Shown here: one piece after another, positions 9,642 through 19,381 of the stretch
Layout of the letters: the number at the start of each line of letters is the position of its first letter
Numbering within the stretch: the first letter of the stretch is position 1
Origin: Bacteroidales bacterium
GTDB taxonomy: Bacteria > Bacteroidota > Bacteroidia > Bacteroidales > UBA932
NCBI GenBank assembly: GCA_029007435.1
Contig: JAQXHU010000037.1
Location: 1-64,000 of the forward strand
Reading direction: 5' to 3'
DNA: 64,000 nucleotides
Notes under the pieces: model-generated
The model's input: the letters and a program-made list of their open reading frames with translations, nothing else
Databases searched by the model: none
What the model was told of the DNA's origin: nothing
Position numbers and translations under genes: made by a program

Positions 9642-11801
9642 ATGAAAAAATTTCTTTGCGCTATATGCGCCCTCGTTATTGTATCGGCCTCATTATCAGC
9701 CGATGAAGGAATGTGGCTGCTGCCCCTGCTTCAGAAAATGAACAGCAAGGCAATGGCGGATCTCGGTTGTAGGCTGACACCGGAACAGATTTACAGCATA
9801 AACAATTCCTCCCTGAAAGACGCCATCGTGCAGTTCGGAGGCGGCTGCACCGGAGAGCTTATCTCGGACAAAGGCCTGCTCGTGACCAATCATCACTGCG
9901 GTTACAGCAGCATCCAGAAGCTCAGCACCCCGGAGCACAACTATCTCGAGGACGGATTCTGGGCAATGTCCAACAAAGAAGAACTTCCGGTCAAAGGACT
10001 GACTGTCACATTCCTGCAGAGGATGACAGACGTCACTCCCCTTATAAACAAAGCGAGAGAAGCCGCATTGAAACAATACAAGGACAGCACAAACATTGAG
10101 ACTCTCGCCGACAGGGCGGTGAGTGCCGCGAAGGAGAGTCTTGTGAAAACTGCTGAAGCTGACAATGCGAACTGCAAAGCGCAGGTGACCGGATTCTACA
10201 ACAACAATGTTTTCTATCTCATTGTTTATAAGATATATAGTGACGTACGCTTCGTCGGCGCCCCTCCTGCATCAGTAGGCAAATTCGGAGGCGAGACTGA
10301 CAACTGGATGTGGCCCCGCCACACCGGCGACTTCTCTATGTTCAGAGTATATGCGGGAAAAGACAATGAGCCTGCGGATTATTCTGAAGATAATGTCCCT
10401 TATGTGCCGAAACAATCCCTGAAAATCTCCCTGAAAGGGATCAAGGAAGGAGACTACTCGATGATTATGGGCTATCCTGGGCGCACACAGCGATTCCAGA
10501 CTGCGGCACAGCTGGAGCAGATGCTTGCCCGCCAGGACATAAGCATCGCCGCCAGGACATTGAGGCAAAACATAATGAAAGAAGGAATGGAGGCCGACCC
10601 GACAGTGCGCCTGCAGTACGCCAACAAATACGCCAGTTCGTCAAACGGATGGAAGAAATGGATTGGCCAGAAACAGTCATTCGCCAAATTGAACATCATC
10701 GGAAGAGAGGAACAGAAAGAGGCCGATTTCACTAAATGGGTGAATTCCAACAAGAAACGCAAAGAAGCATACGGTTCCGCCTTAGGACAGGTAAAAGAAG
10801 CTGTGGACAATATGGCTCCTACGGTGATGGCCTCCACATTGCTTCTCGAAGCACCTTACAACGTCGGCATCGCACAGAATTCGATGAGATGGCTGATGGC
10901 TTACACCAACAGCATAAAGGCAAACCCTTCAGACACAGCCGCAGCGGTCAAGGCCGGCACTGACGCCGCTTGCGCGGCCTTCAAGGATTTCAACGAACCG
11001 TTGGAGAGGAAACTTGCGGAAGGGCTGCTGGAATTCTACCGTAACAATGCCGAAGAAGCTGATTATCTTGATATTCCGGGACACAACTTCGCCAAGATGG
11101 ATATAAGGGCATACGTTGACAGCCTGTTTGACAACAGTATTTTCTCATCCGAAGAGAAACTCCGCGGCATTGAAAACCTGACTGCCGGCACTGTGACATC
11201 AGACCCGGCAAGCCTGCTCTACAACGCAGTGATAAACGTTTACCTCAAGTTTGCGAAGAAAAACGCCGCATTGGCGCCTGAGCTTGCGGAAGGCAGCAAG
11301 GCTTTCGCAGCCGGACTTCTCGAATGGGAGAAAGGCCAGCCTTCTTATCCTGACGCCAACTTCACAATGCGTCTCACTTACGGCTCAGTGAAAGCATACT
11401 CTCCGGCTGACGGAATCCTCTATAGATATTACACCACAATTGACGGAGTGATGGAGAAAGAGGACCCTTCAAACTACGAGTTCAAGGTACCGGCGAAGCT
11501 CAAGGAACTGTATGAGGCCAAAGATTACGGACAGTACGCCGGTCCTGACGGTAAAGTTCCGACCTGCTTCCTGACCACCAATGACATCACCGGAGGCAAT
11601 TCAGGTTCGCCGGTACTGGATGCCGAAGGCCGCCTGATCGGCCTCGCATTCGACGGAAACTGGGAGTCAATGTCCAGCGACGTGATGTTCGAGCCTGACC
11701 TTCAGAGATGTATCTGTGTGGATATCAGGTACGTTCTCTTCCTGATGGACAAACTCGGTGGTGCAGGATATCTTCTTGATGAAATGAATATTGAGAAATA
11801 A
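9642..11801 (+). CDS. S46-family dipeptidyl-peptidase (DPP7/DPP11 family)
   Basis: Signal peptide; GMWLLPLL, LVTNHHCGY (catalytic His), GGNSGSPVLDAEGRLIGLAFDGNWESMSSDV (catalytic Ser). Confidence 0.93.
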   Translation: MKKFLCAICALVIVSASLSADEGMWLLPLLQKMNSKAMADLGCRLTPEQIYSINNSSLKDAIVQFGGGCTGELISDKGLLVTNHHCGYSSIQKLSTPEHNYLEDGFWAMSNKEELPVKGLTVTFLQRMTDVTPLINKAREAALKQYKDSTNIETLADRAVSAAKESLVKTAEADNANCKAQVTGFYNNNVFYLIVYKIYSDVRFVGAPPASVGKFGGETDNWMWPRHTGDFSMFRVYAGKDNEPADYSEDNVPYVPKQSLKISLKGIKEGDYSMIMGYPGRTQRFQTAAQLEQMLARQDISIAARTLRQNIMKEGMEADPTVRLQYANKYASSSNGWKKWIGQKQSFAKLNIIGREEQKEADFTKWVNSNKKRKEAYGSALGQVKEAVDNMAPTVMASTLLLEAPYNVGIAQNSMRWLMAYTNSIKANPSDTAAAVKAGTDAACAAFKDFNEPLERKLAEGLLEFYRNNAEEADYLDIPGHNFAKMDIRAYVDSLFDNSIFSSEEKLRGIENLTAGTVTSDPASLLYNAVINVYLKFAKKNAALAPELAEGSKAFAAGLLEWEKGQPSYPDANFTMRLTYGSVKAYSPADGILYRYYTTIDGVMEKEDPSNYEFKVPAKLKELYEAKDYGQYAGPDGKVPTCFLTTNDITGGNSGSPVLDAEGRLIGLAFDGNWESMSSDVMFEPDLQRCICVDIRYVLFLMDKLGGAGYLLDEMNIEK

Positions 11802-11819
11802 AACAACCCGGACAAGATA

Positions 11820-12890
11820 ATGAAACAGAACGAGATAATGAAGATGCTCCTCGATGTATTGCATCCTGCGAAGGGGGACAAGAACATCGTTGAACTCGGA
11901 TTTGTGGACAATGTAGAGATTGATGGGAACAATGTTACTGTGACTCTGGCGTTCCCTAAGCACCGCGACCCGCTGGCCGAGTATATCATAAGCAGCGCTA
12001 AAGCCGCAATATACAGGCATTGGCCTGAGGCCGGACAGGTGGATGTCAAAGCCATCGTGAAAGAGGACAACGCACCGAAGAAACAGACCGGACTGAATCT
12101 CTCACTTGACGAAGTGAACAATGTCAGACATATTGTCGGAATCGCGTCAGGAAAGGGTGGCGTTGGCAAATCCACTGTGGCAGTGAACCTTGCTGTGGCA
12201 CTGGCTCGATTGGGATTCAGGGTAGGACTGGCAGACGCCGACGTTTACGGCCCGTCAGTCCCGACAATGACCGCAACTGAAGGAGCTCTTCCGGAAGCGC
12301 TCAAGGAGGACGGTAAAGACCTCATCATCCCGATTGAGAAATACGGAGTGAAATGGATGTCAATCGGGTATTTCTCCCAGCCGGGACAAGCATTGATATG
12401 GCGCGGCCCGATGGCCTGCAACGCATTGAAACAGATGATTCTGCAAGTGCGGTGGGGAGCATTGGACTACCTTCTGATAGATATGCCTCCAGGAACAGGC
12501 GACATCCACATCAGCCTCGTGCAGGACATCCCGATGGAAGGTGCCGTAATAGTGACAACGCCTCAGAATGTAGCCATAGCAGATGTGGAGAAAGGCGTCG
12601 ATATGTTCCGCAACAAGAATGTCAACCGAAGGATTTTCGGACTCGTGGAGAATATGGCCTGGTTCACTCCGGCAGAACTCCCGGAAAGCAAATATTTCAT
12701 ATTCGGAAAAGACGGCGGCGTGAAGATGGCTGAGAAATACGGCATTCCGCTGCTCGGGCAGATTCCGCTTGTTCAGAGCATCCGGGAGGACGGAGACTGC
12801 GGCGAACCTGCCGCACTGTCTTCACGTCCTGACGGGCTGGCATTCATCGAACTGGCGGAACGGCTCGACAAAGCCGCGAATATGCCGTGA
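11820..12890 (+). CDS. mrp: Mrp/NBP35-family Fe-S cluster carrier ATPase
   Basis: GIASGKGGVGKSTVAVNLAVALARLG; DVYGPSVP; DMPPGTGDIHISL. Confidence 0.95.
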   Translation: MKQNEIMKMLLDVLHPAKGDKNIVELGFVDNVEIDGNNVTVTLAFPKHRDPLAEYIISSAKAAIYRHWPEAGQVDVKAIVKEDNAPKKQTGLNLSLDEVNNVRHIVGIASGKGGVGKSTVAVNLAVALARLGFRVGLADADVYGPSVPTMTATEGALPEALKEDGKDLIIPIEKYGVKWMSIGYFSQPGQALIWRGPMACNALKQMILQVRWGALDYLLIDMPPGTGDIHISLVQDIPMEGAVIVTTPQNVAIADVEKGVDMFRNKNVNRRIFGLVENMAWFTPAELPESKYFIFGKDGGVKMAEKYGIPLLGQIPLVQSIREDGDCGEPAALSSRPDGLAFIELAERLDKAANMP

Positions 12891-12970
12891 GCAGGTGTCT
12901 GCAAGTAATTTTTTCTTCATTGAAAAAAATACATTATATTTGCAGAGTTAACAAAACGCCTTACTGTTGT

Positions 12971-13180
12971 ATGGAACCTCCCAGTTCTGTAAATAATGAT
13001 CAGACGATGCCGGCAGGCAAACCTGCTGACGACCCATTGTCGGATTGTATAAACAGCGACACATATCTGATAGTGACCCGCTGCCCTGAGGAAGATCAGG
13101 ACGGCGAGTATGTCGTGTGCGGCTATTCCCCGCGCACCGGGCTGTCGTATATTGGCAGAAGTGGTTCAATAGAATCGTAA
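12971..13180 (+). CDS. Small hypothetical protein (69 aa)
   Basis: ORF between mrp and PPTase on same strand; TAnnTTTG element 28 bp upstream of the ATG at 12971; no recognised domain. Confidence 0.4.
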   Translation: MEPPSSVNNDQTMPAGKPADDPLSDCINSDTYLIVTRCPEEDQDGEYVVCGYSPRTGLSYIGRSGSIES

Positions 13181-13193
13181 GGCACTGAATAAT

Positions 13194-13829
13194 ATGGCAC
13201 TATATCTTAAAAAGACACTTGACAACAAGGCTGAAATAGCAGTCTGGCAGATTACTGAGACCGAAGAGGAATTGAAATCGATGTGTTCGGTCCCGAATGA
13301 CGAGATGGAGGAAATCTCGTGGATTAAAAGTGAATCACTCCGCAAGCAGAGGCTTGCGGTAAGAGCCCTTCTCGACCAGCTTTTTGACGAGAAGGTATAT
13401 CTCAGCCACCACGACAACGGCAAGCCGTTTCTCGAGAATATGGTGACAAATATCAGTATCACCCACACCGACAAGTTCGTGGCGATAATCCTCCACGAGA
13501 CAGAGGATGTCGGCATCGACATCGAATCCCTCGACAGAGACTTCAAGGCTGTGGAACTCAAGGCCCTGTCCGAGGACGAGATTGACGACCTGGACGATGA
13601 CAGGCGCAATGAGCAGCTGGCCATCTACTGGTGCGCCAAAGAGGCCATCTTCAAGAGGCTTTCCCTGTACAATGTGGATTTTGCGGAGCAGATTGAGGTT
13701 GAGCGTTTCCACCCGAGAGGAGAAGGCGAGCTTGAGGCCACATTCATCAACAAAGACGGTTACGAGGAAGAATTCGACCTCGAATACACCACTTTCGAAA
13801 GACACGTTCTCGTCTGGGTTGTAGGCTGA
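13194..13829 (+). CDS. 4'-phosphopantetheinyl transferase superfamily protein
   Basis: ISITHTDKFVAIILHETEDVGIDIESLDR ... IYWCAKEAIFKRL motifs. Confidence 0.88.
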   Translation: MALYLKKTLDNKAEIAVWQITETEEELKSMCSVPNDEMEEISWIKSESLRKQRLAVRALLDQLFDEKVYLSHHDNGKPFLENMVTNISITHTDKFVAIILHETEDVGIDIESLDRDFKAVELKALSEDEIDDLDDDRRNEQLAIYWCAKEAIFKRLSLYNVDFAEQIEVERFHPRGEGELEATFINKDGYEEEFDLEYTTFERHVLVWVVG

Positions 13830-13868
13830 TTCCCAACGGAATGCCAGCCGTTAAAGTATATCATAACG

Positions 13869-14297
13869 ATGAGACACGAGATTATCATTGCAGGACTGGA
13901 GGACATTGACGCGGCGGCAGGGCGTTTCCTTCAGGAGACAGAGAATAGCCGGATAATCGCTTTTTATGCCCCGATGGGAGCCGGCAAGACCACATTCACA
14001 TCCGCAATATGCAGAAGACTTGGTGTACGTGACGACGCGGTAAGTTCGCCCACCTTCTCCATTGTCAATGAGTACCGGACCGCAGAAGGTGAATCCATTT
14101 TCCACTTTGACTTCTACCGGATAAACAAAACGGAAGAAGCATACGACATCGGTTTTTTCGACTATATCGACAGCGGCAGCCTCTGCCTGATAGAATGGCC
14201 TGAGAATATCGAGGAGATTCTTCCGGAAGAGACTCTCAAAGTCAGGATTCAGGTCAATCCCCTCGACAATTCACGCACCGTTTCCTGGGAGGATTAG
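13869..14297 (+). CDS. tsaE: tRNA threonylcarbamoyladenosine biosynthesis ATPase TsaE
   Basis: YAPMGAGKTTFTSAICRRLGV...VSSPTFSIVNEY...HFDFYRI...CLIEWPENI. Confidence 0.93.
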   Translation: MRHEIIIAGLEDIDAAAGRFLQETENSRIIAFYAPMGAGKTTFTSAICRRLGVRDDAVSSPTFSIVNEYRTAEGESIFHFDFYRINKTEEAYDIGFFDYIDSGSLCLIEWPENIEEILPEETLKVRIQVNPLDNSRTVSWED

Positions 14298-14299
14298 AA

Positions 14300-15601
14300 T
14301 CACCTATCCGGCACCAACACCCTCAACGAGGTGATGAACCCGTTGATTTTCAGGCGGTCAATCTGATTGTTCCGGACAATGACGGGACATTCCCCGGGAG
14401 TTGCGGAAGACAGTCCGGCATACATCACGCCTCCCGTGAACTTTCCGCAGTCCCCGTTGAGCATCACATACGGACCACCGGGAGAGGCGCATCCGTTGAA
14501 CTGCCCTGCAGAAGTATATGTGATGCCCGCCACAATACTGCTTTCCCTCGTATAGACGCAGGCATACTCGTCACCGTCAATATAGAAGTCAACAGCCTGG
14601 CACATTGTCCCGGGACGATATTGGTCAGAAGTGCTGAAAATAAGCACCGAATTGAATGACTGCCAGTTGTCATATGTCACATCAGTCTTTATGGCAATTT
14701 TCTTCCCGCTCCACACAAGCCTGCAGTTGAACAGGTGGAATCCATATCCCGGCACCGTCATTGAGATAACGTCATCCCCCGCGAACAGCATCGGCGACCT
14801 GTATGAGCCGGGCAGATTGGCCGCTATGTATGTCACCCCGTCAATAATTCTGATGTCGTGCACTTCAGTGATGTTGCTGTCCATCACAATCTGCTCCTGG
14901 ACGCCGTCCCTGACAATATAATAAGAAGAATATGAGCCGGACTGCTGGTCAACACTGCGGCGATAGCAGAACACCTTGCTCCCATTGTCCTCATACAGGG
15001 CGCCAGTAGGGGACACTGAATCCAGAATTCCGCCTATCACTTGTCCGGATGAACTGGAAAAGACAATCTCTCCGTTTTTACGATAAGTCACTCCGCTGCC
15101 GGAACGACTCTGTCCAAGAGTGAAGACACAGCCCTCAGACACGATGAATCCGCAAATCATCTCCCGGCCAGGATAGCGGAACAGTTCCTTTCCGTCACAT
15201 CCTATAATCGTTTCTGTATCAGTGGAGTAATCCGTATAGAGATGTCCTGACGCACATCGGTGCATATCCGCCTCCGGACTTGCACTATGTCCCGGACCTC
15301 CTGGAATCTCAACCACCTTCACCCCGTTGGCATACAGCTGGATCATACATTCTGCCGACCCTCCTGAAGAATCGTCCTGCCATTCGAGTCCGTCAGGATA
15401 AGCTACCGCGGTCACATACACGACCGTGTCATTTATCTGCCCTTCCTCCGGAAATCCAGGCTGACGTTCACCGGGAAGCGGGCCTGTCTCCCCTCTGTTC
15501 CTCGAAAACCCCTCATCTCTGTCAAGCCAGCCACAGGCCGGAACGGCCAGCAGCGCCACCAGCGCCGCCACCGGTAAAATTGCGGAATACTTCTTTCCCA
15601 T
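14300..15601 (-). CDS. Hypothetical lipoprotein, beta-propeller-like repeats
   Basis: Start at 15601: MGKKYSAILPVAALVALLAVPACGWL (lipobox); repeated NG-x-[EK]...YRKNGE-type segments. Confidence 0.65.
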   Translation of the reverse strand: MGKKYSAILPVAALVALLAVPACGWLDRDEGFSRNRGETGPLPGERQPGFPEEGQINDTVVYVTAVAYPDGLEWQDDSSGGSAECMIQLYANGVKVVEIPGGPGHSASPEADMHRCASGHLYTDYSTDTETIIGCDGKELFRYPGREMICGFIVSEGCVFTLGQSRSGSGVTYRKNGEIVFSSSSGQVIGGILDSVSPTGALYEDNGSKVFCYRRSVDQQSGSYSSYYIVRDGVQEQIVMDSNITEVHDIRIIDGVTYIAANLPGSYRSPMLFAGDDVISMTVPGYGFHLFNCRLVWSGKKIAIKTDVTYDNWQSFNSVLIFSTSDQYRPGTMCQAVDFYIDGDEYACVYTRESSIVAGITYTSAGQFNGCASPGGPYVMLNGDCGKFTGGVMYAGLSSATPGECPVIVRNNQIDRLKINGFITSLRVLVPDR

Positions 15602-15730
15602 ATCACAAAAAATTTTCCGCAATAACGCAATAAAAGATAAAGCCCCGAAAACTTTCACCAAGCTTCAGGACTTTACACCACAAATTTATGATTTTTTAGT
15701 TTAGAATTGCCGCTTAATTTTTCAAAAAAT

Positions 15731-17011
15731 CTATATTTCAACCCTGAATCCGAGCTGGAAATCCATCATAAACTGCTGCTGTGTACGTATTGATATTGGT
15801 TGTCCGCAATCGAAATAATAACGGAAACCAGGATCTAGATAAACACCAAGACGGTCAACAATCATAAATTCAACGCCGAATCCAGCTCCGGCGGAAAGTT
15901 GTACACCTTTCACTTTCTCCTTGAGAATGATGTCTTTCGGATTGTTCTTCACCCTGAAAGAATTAAGGACGCCTTTCTCCACCGCTCCCCCGCCGAAAGC
16001 ATACAGCCTGAATCTATGGCTGTCGATTATGTCGAAATAGACATTTACAGGAATCCCTATATAATGCAGATTGTTTCTGACATCAGAACTGATTTTGGTC
16101 ACAGTCACTCCATCCTCTACTTTAGTGTAAACGCCTGAGAATGTGCGCTGCAGCATAGTATAATTCAATCCTGTTCCAATCGCCCAGCGTTTTGCGAGAG
16201 GAATCTTGGCACCAAGCCCGAATGTAACAGGAATGGCATATGAAGACTCCGTGCCTGTCTGCTCAATCCAGGTATCATTCCTGGTTCCCATTGCCGGAGC
16301 CCTGAATCCTCCGAAACGGCCTATGCCCTTGGCATTTCCATTGCTGGAAAGATTGCTTCCGAGCACCAGGGACACCCTGTCATTATCTTCTTCCCATCCT
16401 GGTTCATTGTCCTGATAATCCGGCCCGTCCCAACGATCTTCCACTTCCTTCACATCATTTCCTGCGGCAACTCCGGATTCTTCTGACACTTCTTTATCTA
16501 TAGATTCTTTCTCTGCAATATTATCTATATCCGGGACTTCTTTCACAGGCATTCCCTGAGTTTCCTGCTCACAGTCCGGCTCTTCTCCGGTCTCAAAGAC
16601 AACAACTGCTTCATTACCATTGACAACCGGCATTGCATCTGGCACCTTTGGGCTGCTGGCGGGTTTCACAGGAAGCACCTCCTCAACAGGAGCTGGTCCT
16701 GTTACGGACGCATCCGCCGGATGTTCCACAGACTCAACCATTGCGGTCACAGCTCCGACATATACCTTCTTCACGGAATCCTCCGGCCACAGAAGCAATG
16801 CGAGCAGGACAGCCGCCGCCACTGAAGCAACAGCACTCGTCCAGCGCAGCCATACAGGTATCACCTTATGGTCGCCCCGGTTTTCCGCCGCCGCATCAAG
16901 TCTCGCAAAGACATTGTCCGAAATGTACTGGGGAACTTCTTCCTCGGCATTTTCGAGCAAAGCTTTGAACCTGCTGTCAAACTCTTTATAATTTTCTTGC
17001 ATCTTACTCAT
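15731..17011 (-). CDS. Anti-sigma-like cytoplasmic segment + TM helix + Pro/Glu-rich linker + C-terminal outer-membrane beta-barrel (PorT-like) domain
   Basis: N-terminus MSKMQENYKEFDSRFKALLENAEEEVPQYISDNVFARLDAAAENR, TM WTSAVASVAAAVLLALLLW, C-terminal LSAGAGFGVEFMIVDRLGVYLDPGFRYYFD...FQLGFRVEI; overlaps the ECF sigma gene by 8 nt. Confidence 0.75.
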   Translation of the reverse strand: MSKMQENYKEFDSRFKALLENAEEEVPQYISDNVFARLDAAAENRGDHKVIPVWLRWTSAVASVAAAVLLALLLWPEDSVKKVYVGAVTAMVESVEHPADASVTGPAPVEEVLPVKPASSPKVPDAMPVVNGNEAVVVFETGEEPDCEQETQGMPVKEVPDIDNIAEKESIDKEVSEESGVAAGNDVKEVEDRWDGPDYQDNEPGWEEDNDRVSLVLGSNLSSNGNAKGIGRFGGFRAPAMGTRNDTWIEQTGTESSYAIPVTFGLGAKIPLAKRWAIGTGLNYTMLQRTFSGVYTKVEDGVTVTKISSDVRNNLHYIGIPVNVYFDIIDSHRFRLYAFGGGAVEKGVLNSFRVKNNPKDIILKEKVKGVQLSAGAGFGVEFMIVDRLGVYLDPGFRYYFDCGQPISIRTQQQFMMDFQLGFRVEI

Positions 17012-17537
17012 TTTTAATCATTTCCTGCAGCATCTGGCGAGCCCTGTTAAGTTGCGACCTGGAAGTCGCCGGGCTGATGCCGAGCGCAGCCGCTATATCA
17101 TTATGGGAAAATCCCTCTATCACAAACATATTGAAAACTGTCCTGTAACCGGCCGGCAAAGACATCACCAAATGCATTAATTCCTTATATCCGAGGGATT
17201 GAATGACGGACGGCTGACTGGATTCCACATTTATGGCGGATTCTATATTATCGGACATCTTGAGAGCGTCATTTTTTCTCAAGGACATAAGAGCAGTATT
17301 GACAAAGACCTTTCTCGCCCAGCCCTCAAAAGAGCCTGATTCGGAAAACGACCCGAGTTTCTCGAACAACATAATGAAGCCTTCCTGGAGGATATCCTCC
17401 GCTGACTCCCTGTCGCCCATATAACGGATACACAGTGCGAACATTTTGGGTGCCAGAGAGTTATACAGTTTGCGCTGTGCTGCCCTGTCACCTTTAATGC
17501 AGCCTTCTATCAGACTCCTGTACTCTGTATTGTCCAT
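17004..17537 (-). CDS. ECF RNA polymerase sigma factor
   Basis: From internal ATG 17537: LCIRYMGDRESAEDILQEGFIMLFEKLGSF (region 2), GYRTVFNMFVIEGFSHNDIAAALGISPATSRSQLNRARQML (region 4). Confidence 0.92.
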   Translation of the reverse strand: MDNTEYRSLIEGCIKGDRAAQRKLYNSLAPKMFALCIRYMGDRESAEDILQEGFIMLFEKLGSFSESGSFEGWARKVFVNTALMSLRKNDALKMSDNIESAINVESSQPSVIQSLGYKELMHLVMSLPAGYRTVFNMFVIEGFSHNDIAAALGISPATSRSQLNRARQMLQEMIKNE

Positions 17538-17704
17538 TCTCTCCGGGGCTTTCGGTTTAGCTGTCCAAGTAATAAGATGCAATTTTGCGGTGAAATGTTG
17601 CACCGGCCGGAAAAACTCCCGGACAGGCAATGCACCAAAAATAAGAATTTGTAATGATTTTTGTACTATTTTTGTAATATCATTGGAAGATATCGCTTAT
17701 AATT

Positions 17705-19381
17705 ATGACTTGTTTGAAGAATATGATGATTATGGCAGCGGCGGCAATAGTCTCGTCTGCTGCCCTTACATATACAGCGGCAGCGCAGGACGTCAAGAGA
17801 CTGTACGATGAGAACCGGCTTGTGGACGCCGTTCAGCTTTACGAGAACGGGGAAACGGCCGAGGCGGAGGCTCTGCTGTCCGCAATCTGCAAAAGTTCTC
17901 CTGACATTGACGCGGCCTGGTATTACAGGGGAATGGCGAGAATGCGAATGAACGACCCTGAGGAAGCGGAGACAAGCCTGAAAAAAGCGGTAAACCTCGA
18001 CTCCACCAACTATTGGTACAGATATATGCTCGCAGGGCTGTACGCAATGACCGACCGGATTGACCTGACCATTGATATGTACAAGTCGATGATGAGGGAC
18101 AATCCCAAGAAAACTGATTTGTACTACAGTCTCGCGAGACTTTACATTGAGCAGTCAAATTTCGACGATGCGGTCAAGACTATTGACGACATCGAGACTC
18201 AGTTCGGCAAAAGCGACGGGACAGTGATGACCAAATTCAATATTCTCAGGCAGCAGAACCGTCAGGAGGAGGCTTTCCGGATACTTGAGGAGTATAACAA
18301 GGAATATGCTTCCCCTCAAGTGCTTACAATGCTTGGCGACTATGCGATGGGAATGTATGACGACTCCACCGCCATTGCGAGATACGACGCAGCTCTTGAA
18401 ATTGACAGCGGATATGCACCTGCTGTGCTTGGAAAGGCCGAAACCTACCGCATAATCCGCAAATATCCCCAGTATTTCAAAACCCTGAACGGGCTTATGG
18501 CTGACGGGGATGTTCCGGCAGGCGCCAAGGCGGACTATCTTCAGGCCCTGGTCCGACAGGCTGACAGACAGTTCATCAACTCGTTCAGGGCTCAGTTCGA
18601 CACAACTATGGACATCACCACGAGGATGCATGCTTCCGATTCCTCCATCCTTGAAACCGCAGGTCTGTATTATTATGTGACCGGGCGCAAGGAAAAGGCG
18701 GCGGAGAGTTTCCGGAAAGTGATGGAAATCAATCCGGACAGTCCTGCAGCCGCAGCCGGATACATCCAGATGCTGATATACAGTTCGGCCTGGGACAAAG
18801 TCGTGGAGGAGAGCAACTCGGCCTTCTCGAAGTTCCCGGACGAGCCCGGGTTCCTGGATTTTGCCAATGCTGGAGAATACAACCGCAAGAACTACCAGGG
18901 AGTTATTGACAATTGCAGCAGGATGCTGGCAGCCGCTCCCCGTGACAGCGCTGTAGCATTGTCCGCCTGGAGCACAATAGGAGATATGCAACACCAGCTG
19001 AACGACCTGCCCAAAGCGTACAAGGCTTACGACAATGCATTGAAAATCAATCCTGATTATTCACCGGTGCTGAATAATTACGCTTATTTCCTTTCAATGG
19101 AGGGCAAGAAACTGAAGAAAGCAGCGGCGATGAGCAAGAAAACGGTGGAGGCAGAGCCTGACAACGCCACCTATCTTGACACCTACGGATGGATTCTCCA
19201 CCTGCAGGGCAAAAGCGCGGAGGCAAAACCATATTTCAAGCACGCTATGATGTACGGAGGAAAGGAAAGCGCCACCGTGCTTTACCATTATGCCGAGGTG
19301 CTCGAAACCCTGGGAGAAGACGATCTGGCAAAAGTGTACCGCCAGCAGGCCAAAAACAAAGAGCAGGAGGGCAAAGAATGA
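17705..19381 (+). CDS. TPR-repeat protein (secreted/periplasmic)
   Basis: Signal-like N-terminus; multiple TPR units (AWYYRGMARMRMNDPEEAETSLKKAVNLD; AYKAYDNALKINPDYSPVLNNYAYFLS). Confidence 0.85.
   Translation: MTCLKNMMIMAAAAIVSSAALTYTAAAQDVKRLYDENRLVDAVQLYENGETAEAEALLSAICKSSPDIDAAWYYRGMARMRMNDPEEAETSLKKAVNLDSTNYWYRYMLAGLYAMTDRIDLTIDMYKSMMRDNPKKTDLYYSLARLYIEQSNFDDAVKTIDDIETQFGKSDGTVMTKFNILRQQNRQEEAFRILEEYNKEYASPQVLTMLGDYAMGMYDDSTAIARYDAALEIDSGYAPAVLGKAETYRIIRKYPQYFKTLNGLMADGDVPAGAKADYLQALVRQADRQFINSFRAQFDTTMDITTRMHASDSSILETAGLYYYVTGRKEKAAESFRKVMEINPDSPAAAAGYIQMLIYSSAWDKVVEESNSAFSKFPDEPGFLDFANAGEYNRKNYQGVIDNCSRMLAAAPRDSAVALSAWSTIGDMQHQLNDLPKAYKAYDNALKINPDYSPVLNNYAYFLSMEGKKLKKAAAMSKKTVEAEPDNATYLDTYGWILHLQGKSAEAKPYFKHAMMYGGKESATVLYHYAEVLETLGEDDLAKVYRQQAKNKEQEGKE

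Noticed and set aside
18155-18994. 279-aa minus-strand ORF opposite the TPR gene
   Set aside because: Antisense shadow ORF; composition follows the TPR codons; no recognisable domain.
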